DNA of 64,000 nucleotides from Vandiemenella viatica. Taxonomy: Eukaryota > Arthropoda > Insecta > Orthoptera > Morabidae. A program made the translations under genes and the position numbers. Under the pieces are notes generated by a model, which saw nothing but the letters and a program-made list of their open reading frames with translations, made no database searches and had not been told where the DNA came from. The stretch is from positions 278,381,930 to 278,445,929 of the forward strand of contig JARYHS010008074.1 of the NCBI GenBank assembly GCA_031002005.1, given 5' to 3'. Positions 12,715 through 24,954 of the stretch are shown in pieces. The stretch's first letter is position 1. Each line of letters starts with the position of its first letter.

Positions 12715-15680
12715 TTAATTATTTTCTTCAAATTCTTGAATGGAGTAGAAGGAGTTGCCAATAAGATAATCTCTAAGTTTTTGTTTGAATACATCTTTAT
12801 TATCTGAAAGCTGTTTTATACGATTAGGTAGTTTATTAAACAGATGTATCCCAGAATAATTAACTCCTCTTTGTACTAATGACAGAGATGTTTGTGTTTT
12901 ATGCAAGTTATTTCTGTTTCTTGTATTGAAACTGTGTACCTGTGAATTAGGTGTAAACAGGTTAAAATTTTCTATGACAAAGCTCATGAGAGAATATATA
13001 TACTGAGAATACATTGTAAGAATATTGAGTTTCTTAAAGAGTTGTCTGCAAGAAGTTCTTGGTTTTACCCTACACAGAAACCTAATAGCTCTTTTCTGTG
13101 CTATGAAAACTTTTTTACTTTGTGAAGAGTTTCCCCAAAAAATTATGCCATATGACATTACTGAATGAAAATATGAGGAGTACACCTGTTTCATTAATTC
13201 TAGATCTGCTGTTAGAGAAAGTGTTCGTATTGCGAAGGTGGCACTACTTAACTTTGCCAGTAGTGTAGTGATATGATCATGCCAACAGAGTTTCTGATCT
13301 ATTTTAATACCAAGAAATTTTATACTCTCTGTTTCTAAGATTGTGTTGTTTTTATAGTTTATACATATATCTGGCTGTGCATAGTTTTTTTTTTAAACCT
13401 AATATAATGTGTTTTTTCAAAATTTAATTTTAATGAATTTGCCTTAAACCAATTTGCTACTACTCTAAGTACTTCATTTACATTAAATTCTATAGTACTG
13501 TTTGGTGTTTTACGCACAGTCAGGTTAGTGTCATCTGCAAATAAAACACTCTTAACTTTGTCGGATAAATTTCCAGGAAGGTCATTGATGTATAACAGAA
13601 AGAGGAGGGGACCTAAGACAGAGCCTTGTGGAATTCCATGTTTTATTTTCTCCCAGTCTGATGAAGCATCTTTACTTATTTTAGAATCAAAAATTGAAAC
13701 TTTTTGCATTCGGCTTTCAATGTATGATTTAAACCATTTACCTGCGGTCCCAAAAATACCATAGTATTCCATTTTTTTCAAAAGTAATTCATGATTTACA
13801 CAGTCAAATGCTTTTGCAAGATCACAAAATATTCCTACAGGATTCATTTTATTATTCAGTTCCTCAAATGTGTTATTTAAAAATGAATATATAGCCATTT
13901 CTATGGATGATCCTTTTTTGAACCCAAATTGTGAATTAGTTAGGATATTATAGTGTGTAACATGTTTTATTACTCTACTATACATGACTTTTTCAAAAAC
14001 CTTTGAGAATGTTGAAAGTAATGAAATGGGACGATAGTTGTCTACACATGTTACTTCTCCTTTTTTAAATAATGGTTTTACAACAGCATATTTTAGTCTA
14101 TCGGGAAAAACACCTTGTATTAAGGATTCATTACAAATGTGAGCAAGTACATGACTGATACAGTCTGAACATCTTTTCAGTAATTTACTTGAAATATTGT
14201 CATAGCTGGAAGAATTTTTAGGTTTTAATTGTTTAATGAGTTTATTTATTTCTGAGACTGTTACTGGTGGCAATTTCATCTCCACAAAGCTATTTGGGAA
14301 AGCAGTCTCAAGAAGCCTTAGAGCACTATGTGGGGATTGCTTTTCTATGCCTAATTTATCTACTACTGACGTAAAATGTTTGTTAAATATTTCACAAACT
14401 TCCCCTACTTCGCTATACACATATCCATTTTGTTCTATTTTTATGTCTTTAGAGTGATTTACAGTTTTTCCTGTTTCAGTCTTTATTATATTCCATATTG
14501 TTCTCATTTTATTGTCTGAATTTTCTATTTTCGCCGATATGTACCTGTTCTTGGCCTTCCTTATTACATTTCTTAGTATTTTAGAATAAAGTTTATAGTG
14601 AACTTTCAGCGCATAGTTATCTGATTCTCTCATTTTTAAATAAAGGTCCCTCTTTGTTTTACTAGAGATTCTAATACCCTTTGTTATCCATCCCATGCCC
14701 AGTTCATTGTTTGGAGTGTTGAGAATTTTCCTTTTTTTGAAACTACCTTCAAAAAGTGTTAGAAATATATTCAGAAAGGAATCAAATTTCGCATTAACAC
14801 CCTGCGCATTATATACTTCTAACCAGTTTTCATTGTTTAAGGTATCTATGAAGTGTTTTATATTATTTTCACTAATATTTCTTCTATAAACCCAGCTTTT
14901 CTTTATCTGTTTAACAGTGTTCCTGGACTCGATACATAATAGCTGGGCATCATGATCTGAGATACCATTTATTACTGGATGTATGCTGTAATTACTGCAC
15001 TGAGAAATATCCATAAAAAAATTATCAATTGCAGTCCTGCTATTATTTTGTATTCTCGTAGGAAAATTTACAAGTGCTGTTAAGTTAAAAGACAACATCA
15101 AGGCTTCCATATCTAATCTATCATTGCTGTGATTCAGAAAGTCAACATTGAAATCTCCACATAATACTATTTGTTTGCTATTTGTAAAACTTAGTAGCAA
15201 AGACTCTAAATGAGATAAAAACAGTCTGAAATTACCTGAGGGGGCCCTGTAAATTGCTATCACTATCAGCTCTTCCTTATCATATTCTAGTTTAGTAACA
15301 CAACATTCAAAGTGTTGTTCTATACAATACTTACTTACAACTACACTACTGCATTCAATATTATTTTTAACAAAAATGGCAACTCCCCCTTTCTCCATTT
15401 TACATCTGCAGAAATGAGAGCTTAATTTATAATTTGGGATGGACAGCTGAGATATTCCTGTATCAGACAAATGATGCTCAGATATACACAAAACGTCTAC
15501 ATTAAAATTTCTGGAATTTTGAATCTCTTCTAGGCTTAAGGTAATGTCATCAGTTTTACTAAATATTCCTCTTATATTTTGGTGGAAAATACTGGTCTGA
15601 ACACTTTGACGCAATGACTTTGAATTGTTTATTTTATTATTACATACTGGTATATCAGTTGGAATTTTTAATTTCAACAA
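12715..15680 (-). CDS. LINE-B ORF2: endonuclease and reverse transcriptase, one frameshift
   Basis: ORF2 copies element RNA at a nicked genomic site. The N-terminal third is an apurinic-type endonuclease: SIFHQNIRGI, then IVLCGDFNVD (about residue 175) and the catalytic ISDHDAQLL (about 243). The RT follows: YRPISLLSTFSKVFEKVMYS, DLAKAFDCVNHELLL, IPQGSVLGPLLFLLYINDL and the active site FADDTNL (about 730). The frame breaks at a ten-base T run (13386-13395, poly-A in the sense strand) and resumes at once in another frame, giving SIKFLGIKID and, at 12715-13194, the usual C-terminal region with SYGIIFWG. The open frame extends upstream of 15680 to about 15760 without an ATG. A single homopolymer break in an otherwise clean ORF suggests a sequencing error in a possibly competent element. 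Confidence 0.9.
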
Positions 15681-15736
15681 ATTATGATCATCAGAGACAT
15701 TAATTTCCTTTAGACATCTTAATAAATCTATTTTAT

Positions 15737-16093
15737 TTACCCTAAAAAAGGCCGCGACTTAACACCATTTATCACAGGAATACCTCTTTCACTCACCTGG
15801 CATCCTCTGACCTCATCAGCAATAAGAAGCGAAAGCTTCCTCTTACCTCTGACATTCAGATGGAGTCCATGGCGAGTATAACTGTCCCTACCAATGCAGG
15901 CCACATCAATCAAACCAATGTGTGAATTAGCCGGCTGCCAGAGAACCCTTTCCAAGGATGCATTTGTACGCCTGATGTTATGCCACATCCAGGGTTTATC
16001 GTAACGCTCAAGCAAACCAACAAATCTCACACTTGTCTGACGTGTGTTCCCTAAGCCTCTTGCTACAACAAAATCAGTTATTCCTTGTGACAA
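15737..16093 (-). pseudogene. LINE-B ORF1 C-terminal end, SGNH-esterase-like
   Basis: The frame has no ATG in its open part and is closed upstream by a stop at 16097-16099, so it is the 5'-truncated or frameshifted tail of ORF1. It contains SVRFVGLLERYDKPWMW, a paired region reading SHIGLIDVACIGRD, and YTRHGLHLNVRGKRKLS. The TRHGLHLN.RGK motif is the conserved His-containing block III/V region of the SGNH esterases found in ORF1 of CR1-like elements. The catalytic Ser block is absent. ORF1 stops within the start of the open frame of ORF2, near a T6 run. Confidence 0.7.
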
Positions 16094-16466
16094 ATGTCAG
16101 AGCTCTCCTTTCCATTAACTTCCCATTGATTCACTCCATTCCAACTTAACATTCCCACTGTGGATCATTCCCAACTTGTTGTACTGATGATGCAGGTGTA
16201 GACTGCTCAGGCTGCCAACTGCTCTCCTCCTTGCTGGCTGCCTTCTCCAAGTCCATTATGGCCCCCGGTGATAGAACCTCGATGATCCAAGATAGCGATA
16301 CATGATCTACAATCTAAGAACTACTCTGCTGTGCACTGCCTTCTGCATCATCACATTCTGATGCCTGAAACTGTTTATCATTACTATTGTAACTGATCTG
16401 GCTCTGGTAACATTATATGAAATCATGTGTGCATAAATCCCTAAGAAAACCTCATGGGTCACCACA

Positions 16467-17200
16467 ATATGTATATTTTTTTATACATTTTTCATTATTT
16501 ATTTTATATACAGTTCTAACTTTATTTATTTACCCTTATAACCATTCAAAATTATACTTTTTAATTTTTAACTAGTTATCACAGAGATTTTTTTGTTCCA
16601 CTTTTATTGCTGTTCCACATTCCCCCTCCCTCCCCTTCCCCCCCCACTGGTACTTCCACCGCCACCCTTAGTGTTCCACCTTGGCATGTCGGAATGTGTT
16701 CAAATCTTTCCTACTCCTACATGTCTCCCCTCTCACATGACTAAGTTTCTTACCAAAATATTATGCAATTTGTGTTTGTTATGTGTTCTTCTCGCCCTCC
16801 TGCCTTTATCAGTTGTAAGTGATTGGTATCCTTTGACATGTCCGTTCCACTAAGACTTACATCTATCACACTCTCTCTCCCTTACTGGACTCTGTGGGTT
16901 TTTCCTTGTTTTTTATCTCTACAATTAAGTGCTTGAAGTTACAAGTATTTGTATACAATATTATTGTTTTTGTGTGGTTTCAATCAGCATCTTCTTTCGC
17001 GATCTTCTTCTCCCCATTTCTCCGATGCCACTGTCTTTACTCTTGCACCACATGCCTGCGCTCCAATGCATGTATCTGCTGTCCGCTGCGATCACCGTAG
17101 TTGTCACGCACCCTCTTGTTCAAGGTCGCTTGTGATGCACTGCATGCTTGCCCTGCTCATGCTTGTTGTCTGCTGTCAGCAAAACCTTGACTCATGTAAT
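16467..17200 (+). repeat. PLE-3 inverted truncated arm, second part
   Basis: Continuation of the arm at 11932-12341. Blocks tctaactttatttatttaccc, actagttatcaca, accaaaatattatgcaatttgtg and ctcgccct match the reverse complement of 10660-10340 in order. After about 16870 it runs beyond the matching part of the minus copy; the right end is uncertain. Confidence 0.7.
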
Positions 17201-18025
17201 GCTACTGCCTGCTGATTCAGCTCACTAGTTGCCTTGTTTCCTAGCCTTGTTATTCCTGTTAACAAACTAAAAATTATGATCACCTCCTGATTTCTCACAA
17301 CTTAAAACACATTATCATCTGACATACTGAATTACTTGTCACTTTTGTACTGCCTTTCTTCATCTGTTCCTTTGCTTATGCATTTGCTTCACGACATACT
17401 ACGATTTCCTGAAACATTTTTCAGAAAGTCTTGTTTACAAACAGATCTTCACTCTAAATACACTCTTGTGTTACATAGAGCTAACACAAAGTTTTCCTCA
17501 CATCTGTTGTGCTACTTCCCTTATCTATCATGATAATTACAAGGATTATAAGTCATTATTATTGTATAACTTGAATTGTACTCATTTTACAGACTGTATA
17601 AAATGTGAATTGATTTTATACTAATAGTTTCAGTGTTGAATTGTTAGGAAAAATGAATCAGCACCGACTCATACTATTAACACAAATATTCAGATGATAA
17701 ACATGAATTTATAGTAAAAAGAAGTTGATAGCAAGAAATTGTGACTTATACGCCTTGTACTTATCACGCTAGTTATAACAGGCTTCTTCACACACTGCCG
17801 TGCGTCATGACCATTTCCTCCTCACAATTAAAAAAATTCCGCCGTCCTGCTAGAATTCTAAACTTCACTTCTTCCTCTGTTTACCTCTGTCTTTGATCAT
17901 TGCCTTGGTGTTGCCGGCTCTCTTTAGCTGACAAAATTACTGTTTTTTCTGCCATTGTGATCTAAAAAATTTCTACTAACTGTAAATCCATTCCTTGCGC
18001 TCTTAAAATGCTACAATTTTCTCTG
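17201..18025. other. Unclassified AT-rich DNA
   Basis: Between the PLE-3 arm and the PLE-1 foldback. No coding region or named element recognised. Confidence 0.4.
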
Positions 18026-18541
18026 TGAATTATAGCTTTACGGGCTATGCTGCGTCATTTATTGAATAATTTATCTAAGCTTTTGGCTGTTATACTCAAG
18101 CCTTCTTCAGAGATACTGTTTATATTTATGTTCACATAGCAATCATTGCCAAGCATCGCAGAGGAAAAGGCTGCTATCTTCGTTGATGTAGTTGGAATTC
18201 CTTAAGATTTCTGCTGCCTCTTTCACACGTCAAGACCACCACTGGTCTTCTCTCCACAGCAGCCTCGTGTCTTGAAATTTTATTTCATGCCCGGTGTCAA
18301 TAGCATGGCGAACGACGGCAGATTTGTCACTGTTTTTATATTTGCTGTGGCAGATATGTTCTTTATGTCTCTCCGCAGAAATCTTAAGGAATTCGAACAA
18401 GATCAACGAAGATTAGTGGCTTTTTCGTCTGCGATGCTTGGTGATGGTTGCTATGTGAACATAAATATAAACAGTATAACAGCCAAAAACTTAGATAAAT
18501 TATCCAATAAATGATGCGGCATAGCCTGTAAAGCTATAATT
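18026..18541 (-). repeat. PLE-1 remnant with head-to-head inverted 3' ends (copy 2)
   Basis: The left arm (about 18026-18215) and right arm (about 18373-18541) are inverted copies; both contain the complement-paired stretch around ttatctaagcttttggctg. The loop and left arm on the minus strand read HICHSKYKNSDKSAVVRHA, then IDTGHEIKFQDTRLLWRED, a GIY-YIG nuclease tail. The right arm is a second, 5'-truncated 3' end in + orientation followed by an attact-type short tandem tail. Penelope-like elements are known to carry a truncated, often inverted extra copy at their 5' side, which this fits. Stops interrupt the frame, so it is not functional. Confidence 0.75.
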
Positions 18542-18671
18542 ACTATTACTACTATTACAATTACTCCGCGATTCACTAAAAGTGTTTGGTGGAGGGTGCA
18601 TTGCACCTATCAGGAAAGGTAATGGTTTGGATGGGATATACGGGATATGGCAGGTGCGGAGGTCTTAAGAA

Positions 18672-19455
18672 TCATTTAACAATTTTCTCATGTATAAAAC
18701 CTTGAGTGAACACAGCACATCTCAGATTGTGTATTAATTTTAATGCTCCTGTCAACTTGCTGCCTTTTAACTCTCTCTTTGTTGCTTCCTGAAACACATG
18801 CACAATTCTATCCAGCCTACTAGCCCAATCCGCAACCATTTCGCCAGTCTGCTGTCGACTTGCAAACATGCTAATAGCATAATAATCTGCCGATAATTTT
18901 CCACCAATATTGCACTGTCATCCTTCCACTCTTTCACTTTTTCTTGTACGAGAATCTGTTGTCTGGCTTGCCCTCGAATACATGATTTGACAATCAGTCA
19001 GGCTGAATGCCGTATCTCAATCATCCAAAAATTTATCTAGTTCTCCTTTTTCACCACAAGAGGTGTTTGGAATTAATTTTAAGGCTTCTACCAAGCTCAG
19101 TTTTGATTTATCCCTTTTTACGTCGCTTTTTGAGGAGTCCTTGACTCCTGCACTGTTAGGCATTGCTGCAATCTTGCTTACTCACTCGTTTCTGCTGCTG
19201 CTGCTCTGCCAACCCTGCTTCTGCAACTGCTGTGCCTGTGGTTAGCCTGAATCCATTCCTTCAATACTGCAATACCAGCATGCTTCGGCAGATTCTGAAC
19301 ACTGTTATATAGAGGTATTTTCTGCGTACAAATTCTTACTTATCTTATTCTCCCTTAATCTCATTAGTTGTAACTTACTGAGAGTATTTCTACCCTCGTG
19401 CCCATGCCTTATTGTTGGCTGATGCCCACCATGACACCATTCAATTTTCCCGTAC
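18672..19455 (-). pseudogene. Decayed LTR-retrotransposon gag-like region (copy 2)
   Basis: Counterpart of 553-1345. The piece at 18672-18869 is identical at protein level to that of copy 1. The region around 19190-19420 differs by many small indels, which suggests low consensus quality in one or both copies. Confidence 0.5.
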
Positions 19456-20137
19456 TGTGGTGGACTGGCAAATCTTTTTTCTTCACACTGCCACTTCCCA
19501 AGGTACATAATATGTGGGTAAACCACTATGTCATGTGAGCAGTATAATACATAAATGATACTCCAGCACAGTCCTGTACAATATTCACATTTATTACAAA
19601 GGTACATAATTGTCTCTATTACTCCAAATAATTCCTTCAGTTCCCTTCTATACTATAAAGTCCATTGCAACTAATGTCAGAGCCCATTATTATGTTAACT
19701 GCATAATATTCAAATCCCTTTTTACATTTCCAAATTAGTTATCTCCCAGATGCTTTGCTGGTATCATTGTCCTGATGATAAAGCTGCCATCTCTCTTCGC
19801 CTGACTGTCTCTAACTGCGCTCAACTCCAGGACCCCTTAAGTCCAGAGCCGCTCTGATGATTCTAAGCTAGTTTGGCCATCTGACCAAGTTCGACATCCT
19901 TCTTGCCTCTGCACTTGGGTTTTATTCGACTACCTCCCACTTTCTTCTGAGGGTGGGGAAGCTTTTCAACCAATGACTGTCTCCTGTGTCTTCCCATCCT
20001 TTCCAAATGACGTTGTTGCTCTGATTTAATCGCTGATTGCCTGACCTACTCAAGCTGTTTTTCACCCTACTCACCACATTCCTCTGACAGAGTTTGTTTC
20101 TTTTAACTGTTGCAATTGACCTGCTTGAGGTTAGCAT
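19456..20137 (-). repeat. LTR-like segment (copy 2)
   Basis: Counterpart of 1346-2030 in the second duplication copy, starting with the same tgtggtggactgg terminus at 19456. Small deletions relative to copy 1 are seen near 19500. Confidence 0.45.
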
Positions 20138-20554
20138 TGTGTGAAATCACAGCTGCCTTAATATTTTACCAAAAAACCTGTGGGCCACTACGCATGGGGA
20201 AAGCAAATCTATCTAAGTTTGTGTACACCATATTGAGCAAGTGACCCTGAGTGATGGTGAATGTAAGTCAAATTGAGAATTTAAAGCATTTAAATAAAAA
20301 GACAATCATTCATGATGGATATCTTGGTGATAAATTGTACCTTTTGTGTTTCTAGTTATTTTTGTTGCCTCAATTATGTTTTGGAGCAATTTTTTTAACA
20401 AGAAATCTCCTCCCGTTGCACAGCTTTGGTTGGTCAATTTGTGCAGAAAAATTAAAGGAGAGCCAGTTTTTAATTTTACAAATGGTTCCATTGCATTGAG
20501 AAAATTCTGTTGGATAAATAAAGCTTGATTGACATCAACCACCGTGTTGATGGA

Positions 20555-22441
20555 TTTTTAGGTGGTATAACTGGAGAAATAGAGACATAGCAGTCCCAAA
20601 ACACTGTTCAAAATAATTACCTTTCAGGAGGAAGTATGTCGAAGTCAAAGTGTGATGAAAAAGTTCCACCATCAGTGGTTCAAACTGCTGTCTGAGCAAC
20701 TCCACTGTATCAGTCAGAGGGACCCTAGCAAAAACCACATCAAAACTTACCATTGGTCCTTTCAGCGTGCCAACAAATTCCAACGAAATCTGTATATGTT
20801 GAGCGCATCTTCCCACAAATGGACTCAGAACTATGGAGAAATGTTTAGCCAGTGATTACATTGGTGATCCAATGGCACTCACTATACATCACAATGGGAC
20901 TTCCTCTTTGTGTACTTTAGGCAGCCCATACATCCTGGAAGGTATTGGAACTATGGGCTGAAGTCATTTGATGATTTCAAGTGTAAGAACTGATGCTTCT
21001 GAATACTGACTACTGATGATGTTGGATCTCTTGTACACTTCGTCTTCCATAATGATATTGATTTTCCGCCTGTAGTCATCTGTTGTCATGACAATAGTGG
21101 AGTTCGCTGTATCTGCAGAAAAAGTGATAATGTCCTTTTTCTCCCATTATTTCTGAAGTACTCTCCATTCTGACACAGATATATGGCCTCTTGACAGGAT
21201 GTGGCATGTTTCTTGTCTGATTTCTTCCACAGAGTGATGTGGTCACTATGGGTTCACCACTTTTTCCAGTGACAGCAAATATGTTCATGAAACATTTTGT
21301 GGACATGGCACTGAAAAGTGAAGAACTGCGACTGTCTTGCTCTTATAGATATGTTGATATGACCTCATGGAAGAGAAAAATTGGACAATTTCCTTAAATA
21401 ACTGAATGGAATAAATTATAGAATCAAATTTATGATGAAAGTGGGACAGAAGGTTGCCTGCCATTTCTAGACATTTTAGTAGGAAGGATTTCAGATGACT
21501 CGAGGTGTATAGGAAACCAACCAGACTTACCTATATCTCAGTGCACAGAGCTATCATCATCCTCCTCAGTGCAGTTCAGTATTATCAAACCTAGTGCATC
21601 AGGCCAGAGACATCTGCAACACAGAAACTTTCTGGTGGAACTAAACCATTTGCAGTGTACATTCCACATGAATGGATATAATGAAGCACAAATCAACAGT
21701 GCTTTACACAAGAAAAACTAGAGAAAGACAGGAAAACAATAGCAGATCAACATGTGTTTTTAAAGTACTCTGGAGCAACTTCAGCAAAACTCACCAGATT
21801 GTTAGGCAAAGCTGGAATTAAGATTTTATTCCATCCATCAAGGGACAGAAGGGAGTTACTGTATTGTACAAAGGATAGTTTGGGTCTTAGACATCCTGGC
21901 TTATGTTCCATCCCATGTGAATGGATGCAACAGTATATCAGGCAGATAATATGCTCTGTGTCCCAGTGTTGTGTTCATCTGGGACATATTATGGAGTTGT
22001 TGGTTAGATTCGCACAGCATTGAAGAAAGACACAGGTTTGACTTCGAGGTGACAAAAATACTAATCCGCACAAAAGAATATTAGGATCGTTTGATTAAGG
22101 AGGCCATGGAGACTTGTCTTACGGAAGACATCGTAAACAGGGATATGGGATATCAACTCAGTGTGGCATGGAACCCTGTTGTAGATCAGTTAAGAATGCA
22201 GACATAGGCATCAAGATCATCACAGATTACAATCTGACTTCCAGTTGGCCCCTTCCACCGCGTGTACCCCCACCACACCTCTCGCCCCACCGCCAAGCTT
22301 GCCCCACCATGTTTCCAACCCCACCACTTCTACACCAATAGGCCCTCCGTGCATGTGACTGTGATACCATCGGCAATGGTTACCATCGAGGGATTTATAT
22401 GGACAGACTCTCCGGGAGCCTGACACTTCGATGGAGTTGGA
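20555..22441 (+). pseudogene. PLE-2 with inverted 5' half (copy 2)
   Basis: Counterpart of 2445-4330. The minus-strand piece at 20555-20816 is here open in one frame from EFVGTLKGPMVSFDVVFARV to FGTAMSLFLQLY. The plus-strand RT and GIY-YIG piece runs from about 21222 to 22260. The 21754-22023 frame (YSGATSAKLTRLLGKAGIK, DSLGLRHPG) is identical to copy 1. The 3' part with the pyrimidine-rich cccacc tract is probably untranslated. Confidence 0.85.
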
Positions 22442-24950
22442 GACCGGCTTCAGAATGTCACTTCAAATTGATGTGCTTGCCGGTGGGAGGCCCAAGAATA
22501 TTTTAAACCCATGGAATTATTTTGGAAAACTGAAATCAGGATGGCCAGATGGAGATATGGACCTGAGAATGGAGAGGTAAAGATTGTTAAATATGGGAAG
22601 GAGATATTGGTTTACTAAGGTGGAAATTCATTCTTAATGAGATCCATAATTGGCAAAGAGGGTCATCCTGGATTAACAGGCTTATGGATATTGAGAAGCA
22701 GGGTTAAATGGATTTTCAAGCTTTTAGAGGGAACATACGCCCATTGATCCCTATTAATTTTTGGATCACCATATGGTCAGTTAATGTGGGAAGATAGATT
22801 GGGGAGCAGCAGGTATTCCTACCTGATAATTGATAAAGTGCTTCACTCAGGTAATCACTGTGATTCATAAGCATTGTATCAGTGCCCCTGTCTACTAATA
22901 GGATAATTATGTTAGAGTTGGAGTAAAGTTCTTTCATGACGTAAGTCTAAGAAGGGATAAGATAAAAGGTATGTTAGATAAGGATTTCAGGAAACTGGTG
23001 GATATCTATCAGTCTAGCCACTAATCAGCTACCAATAGCCATTAATCTCACCACTAATCAGTTTCTGGGTTCTTACTGTGGAATATAGTTCATCATAAGA
23101 TGTGTAAAATGCATCTTGCTGTGGCCATTTCCTCCAACCTTATAACTGGTTAAAGCTTTCTCATCATAGCGCTTACAGCCTGTGTAACCTTAAATGATAC
23201 GTAAACGTTAACCTGTATGTGGTTTCTTACATAGGTGTCATGGGAGCAAATTCCCAGTAAGAATGAATGATCATATGAAAATGGTATTATCTCAGTTTCC
23301 AAATCAGCCAGCGGCTCCTGATGCCACTGTGCATGATATAAATAGTTTGAAATCCTGCTTTATCATTTAAGCCTTCAGATTCTGCACCAACAGCAACAGC
23401 CCCTCTTAGTTCCAACTGTGGAAACTTGCTTCCCAATAAAAGTGTGTTCCACACTATCATTAAGATAATACCAAATTAATTCCTTTTTGTTCTTTTCCCA
23501 CTTGTTCCCTCCTCTTACTAACTTTATCCCATCTATGTTAATTAGGAACCACCAGTCAGCAGAAGTGATTTTTTTTTAATTCACATATTTCTGAATTACT
23601 CCCACTTTTCCTCTTATTGCAAGCACTATAGACTATGTAGACACTACCTAATTGTTTGTACAGGGAGCTAGTATGAAAGTATGAATCAAGAGGACAGTGT
23701 GTGGAGAGTGAAGGTCGGCCCACTATAGTTAGAACCAGATTTATTAGACTGGGAGCATTTAACTTAAGAATGGAATGTTTGTGCTGCCATCTTGTTTCAA
23801 TGTTGGTTGTGGTTATGGTTAATAAGATGTTTGACACCTAAATAAATAAACTATTGGTTCTCAGTACTGGAGTATATGTCTAATCTTCTTTTGATACAAA
23901 CTTCGGCTTGCTCATTTGTTTACCAGCAAACATTGCAACCATTATAATACTTAAATACTTGCTATAAAAATATACATTGTAGCTTTTGTAACTCAGTTCT
24001 TTTTATTTATCTTATATTCTTTAAACAATTCCTCCAATAACAATTTGACAATGTAAAAAATTTGCACAACATTCTGATTAGCAAGTTGTGAAGGTCCCCT
24101 TTTCACACAGGATCGATTATTTAAGTTTCTTTCCAGCAACTAATCAAATGAATGTTATACCCTTCTTTTCCTCTTCTTTCAACTTAAATTCAAACTGTAT
24201 ATTTATTTCTTTAATACTGTTAACAATGCCAACCTACACAATATCTTACAACGATGACTCACCTCCAAGGGTACTAACTTTCTTACTGTAGGGATCAAAG
24301 CAAATAATTTATATTTTATCTGCTACTCTTTTCCCTGGTAATTATTTACACATTATTTTTCCTAATTATACTTATACAAACTGTCTCCATGTATTTGCTA
24401 TTTTTTCGTTTCGCAAATGAACTCATATTTTATTGTGTCAGAACAGACACTTTGAAACTCTCAAATAACAAAATCATTATTCCACTATTAACCATTAATT
24501 AAGAACTTAATATTACAGCTATTCTTTATAAAATTGTGTTTCCATCCAAATATGTGGAGCTCTCACAACAATCTCTTGCCAATACCATTATAAAGGCTTA
24601 TTATATTATATGACTGTGTCACATGTAACTTATATTCCATAAAATGTTTTTTTTGGTTAGGGGTGAAATGTGTTGTTTAGGAGCCATAGATTGGAGGCCG
24701 TCTCAGCTTTTGTCTAGATGATTGCGAGAAACCACCTAAAAACTATAATAAGGATGGGGTGCAAGACTGGCTCCATTGTACTTCTCAGATCCACTACATA
24801 ACCAAAAATTAAAATGTTTCGTGTTTGTTTGTGTCTATTTAGTTTATCATGTTATATATCCATTATCTTACCTAAAAAATTCAGCAGGAGGCCTATTACT
24901 TATTGTGCACATAGCGGATAACTTTTATAATTGTTTTCAATAGTAAAACA
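22442..24950. other. Unclassified AT-rich DNA (copy 2)
   Basis: Counterpart of 4331-6839 with scattered small indels, for example at 22940 and 24250. Nothing recognisable. Confidence 0.5.
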
Positions 24951-24954
24951 CTTT

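Larger units (their letters stand above)
12505..16130 (-). mobile_element. LINE-B: CR1/Jockey-like non-LTR retrotransposon, 5'-truncated
   Basis: The element runs on the minus strand. It has the end of an esterase-bearing ORF1 (15737-16093), an endonuclease-RT ORF2 (12715-15680), a short 3' region and a tail of ataa repeats at about 12508-12530. The ORF2 body is open over 773 codons, far better preserved than any other element here, so this is a young insertion. The 5' limit lies somewhere in 16100-16400. The clade (CR1, L2 or Jockey group) cannot be fixed by eye; esterase ORF1 proteins are known from the CR1/L2 group. Confidence 0.85.
12342..16466 (-). repeat. LTR with matched termini, split by LINE-B
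   Basis: The segment begins TGTGGTG at 12342 and ends CACCACA at 16466, a perfect 7-base inverted terminus of the TG...CA type. Flanks are atat on both sides (12338-12341 and 16467-16470), a 4-base target duplication. It sits in the PLE-3 arm, which is continuous once it is removed. The first 140 bases match the LTR-like segments at 1346 and 19456. LINE-B occupies most of the interior, so the LTR itself is only a few hundred bases. Orientation follows the gag-like region at 553. Confidence 0.65.

Noticed and set aside
12715..13194. Separate gene of 159 codons on the minus strand
   Set aside because: It is the frameshifted C-terminus of LINE-B ORF2, continuing the same protein family pattern.
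16593..17215. Overlapping small open frames on the plus strand
   Set aside because: They lie in the noncoding 3' arm of PLE-3 and overlap in different frames without motifs.
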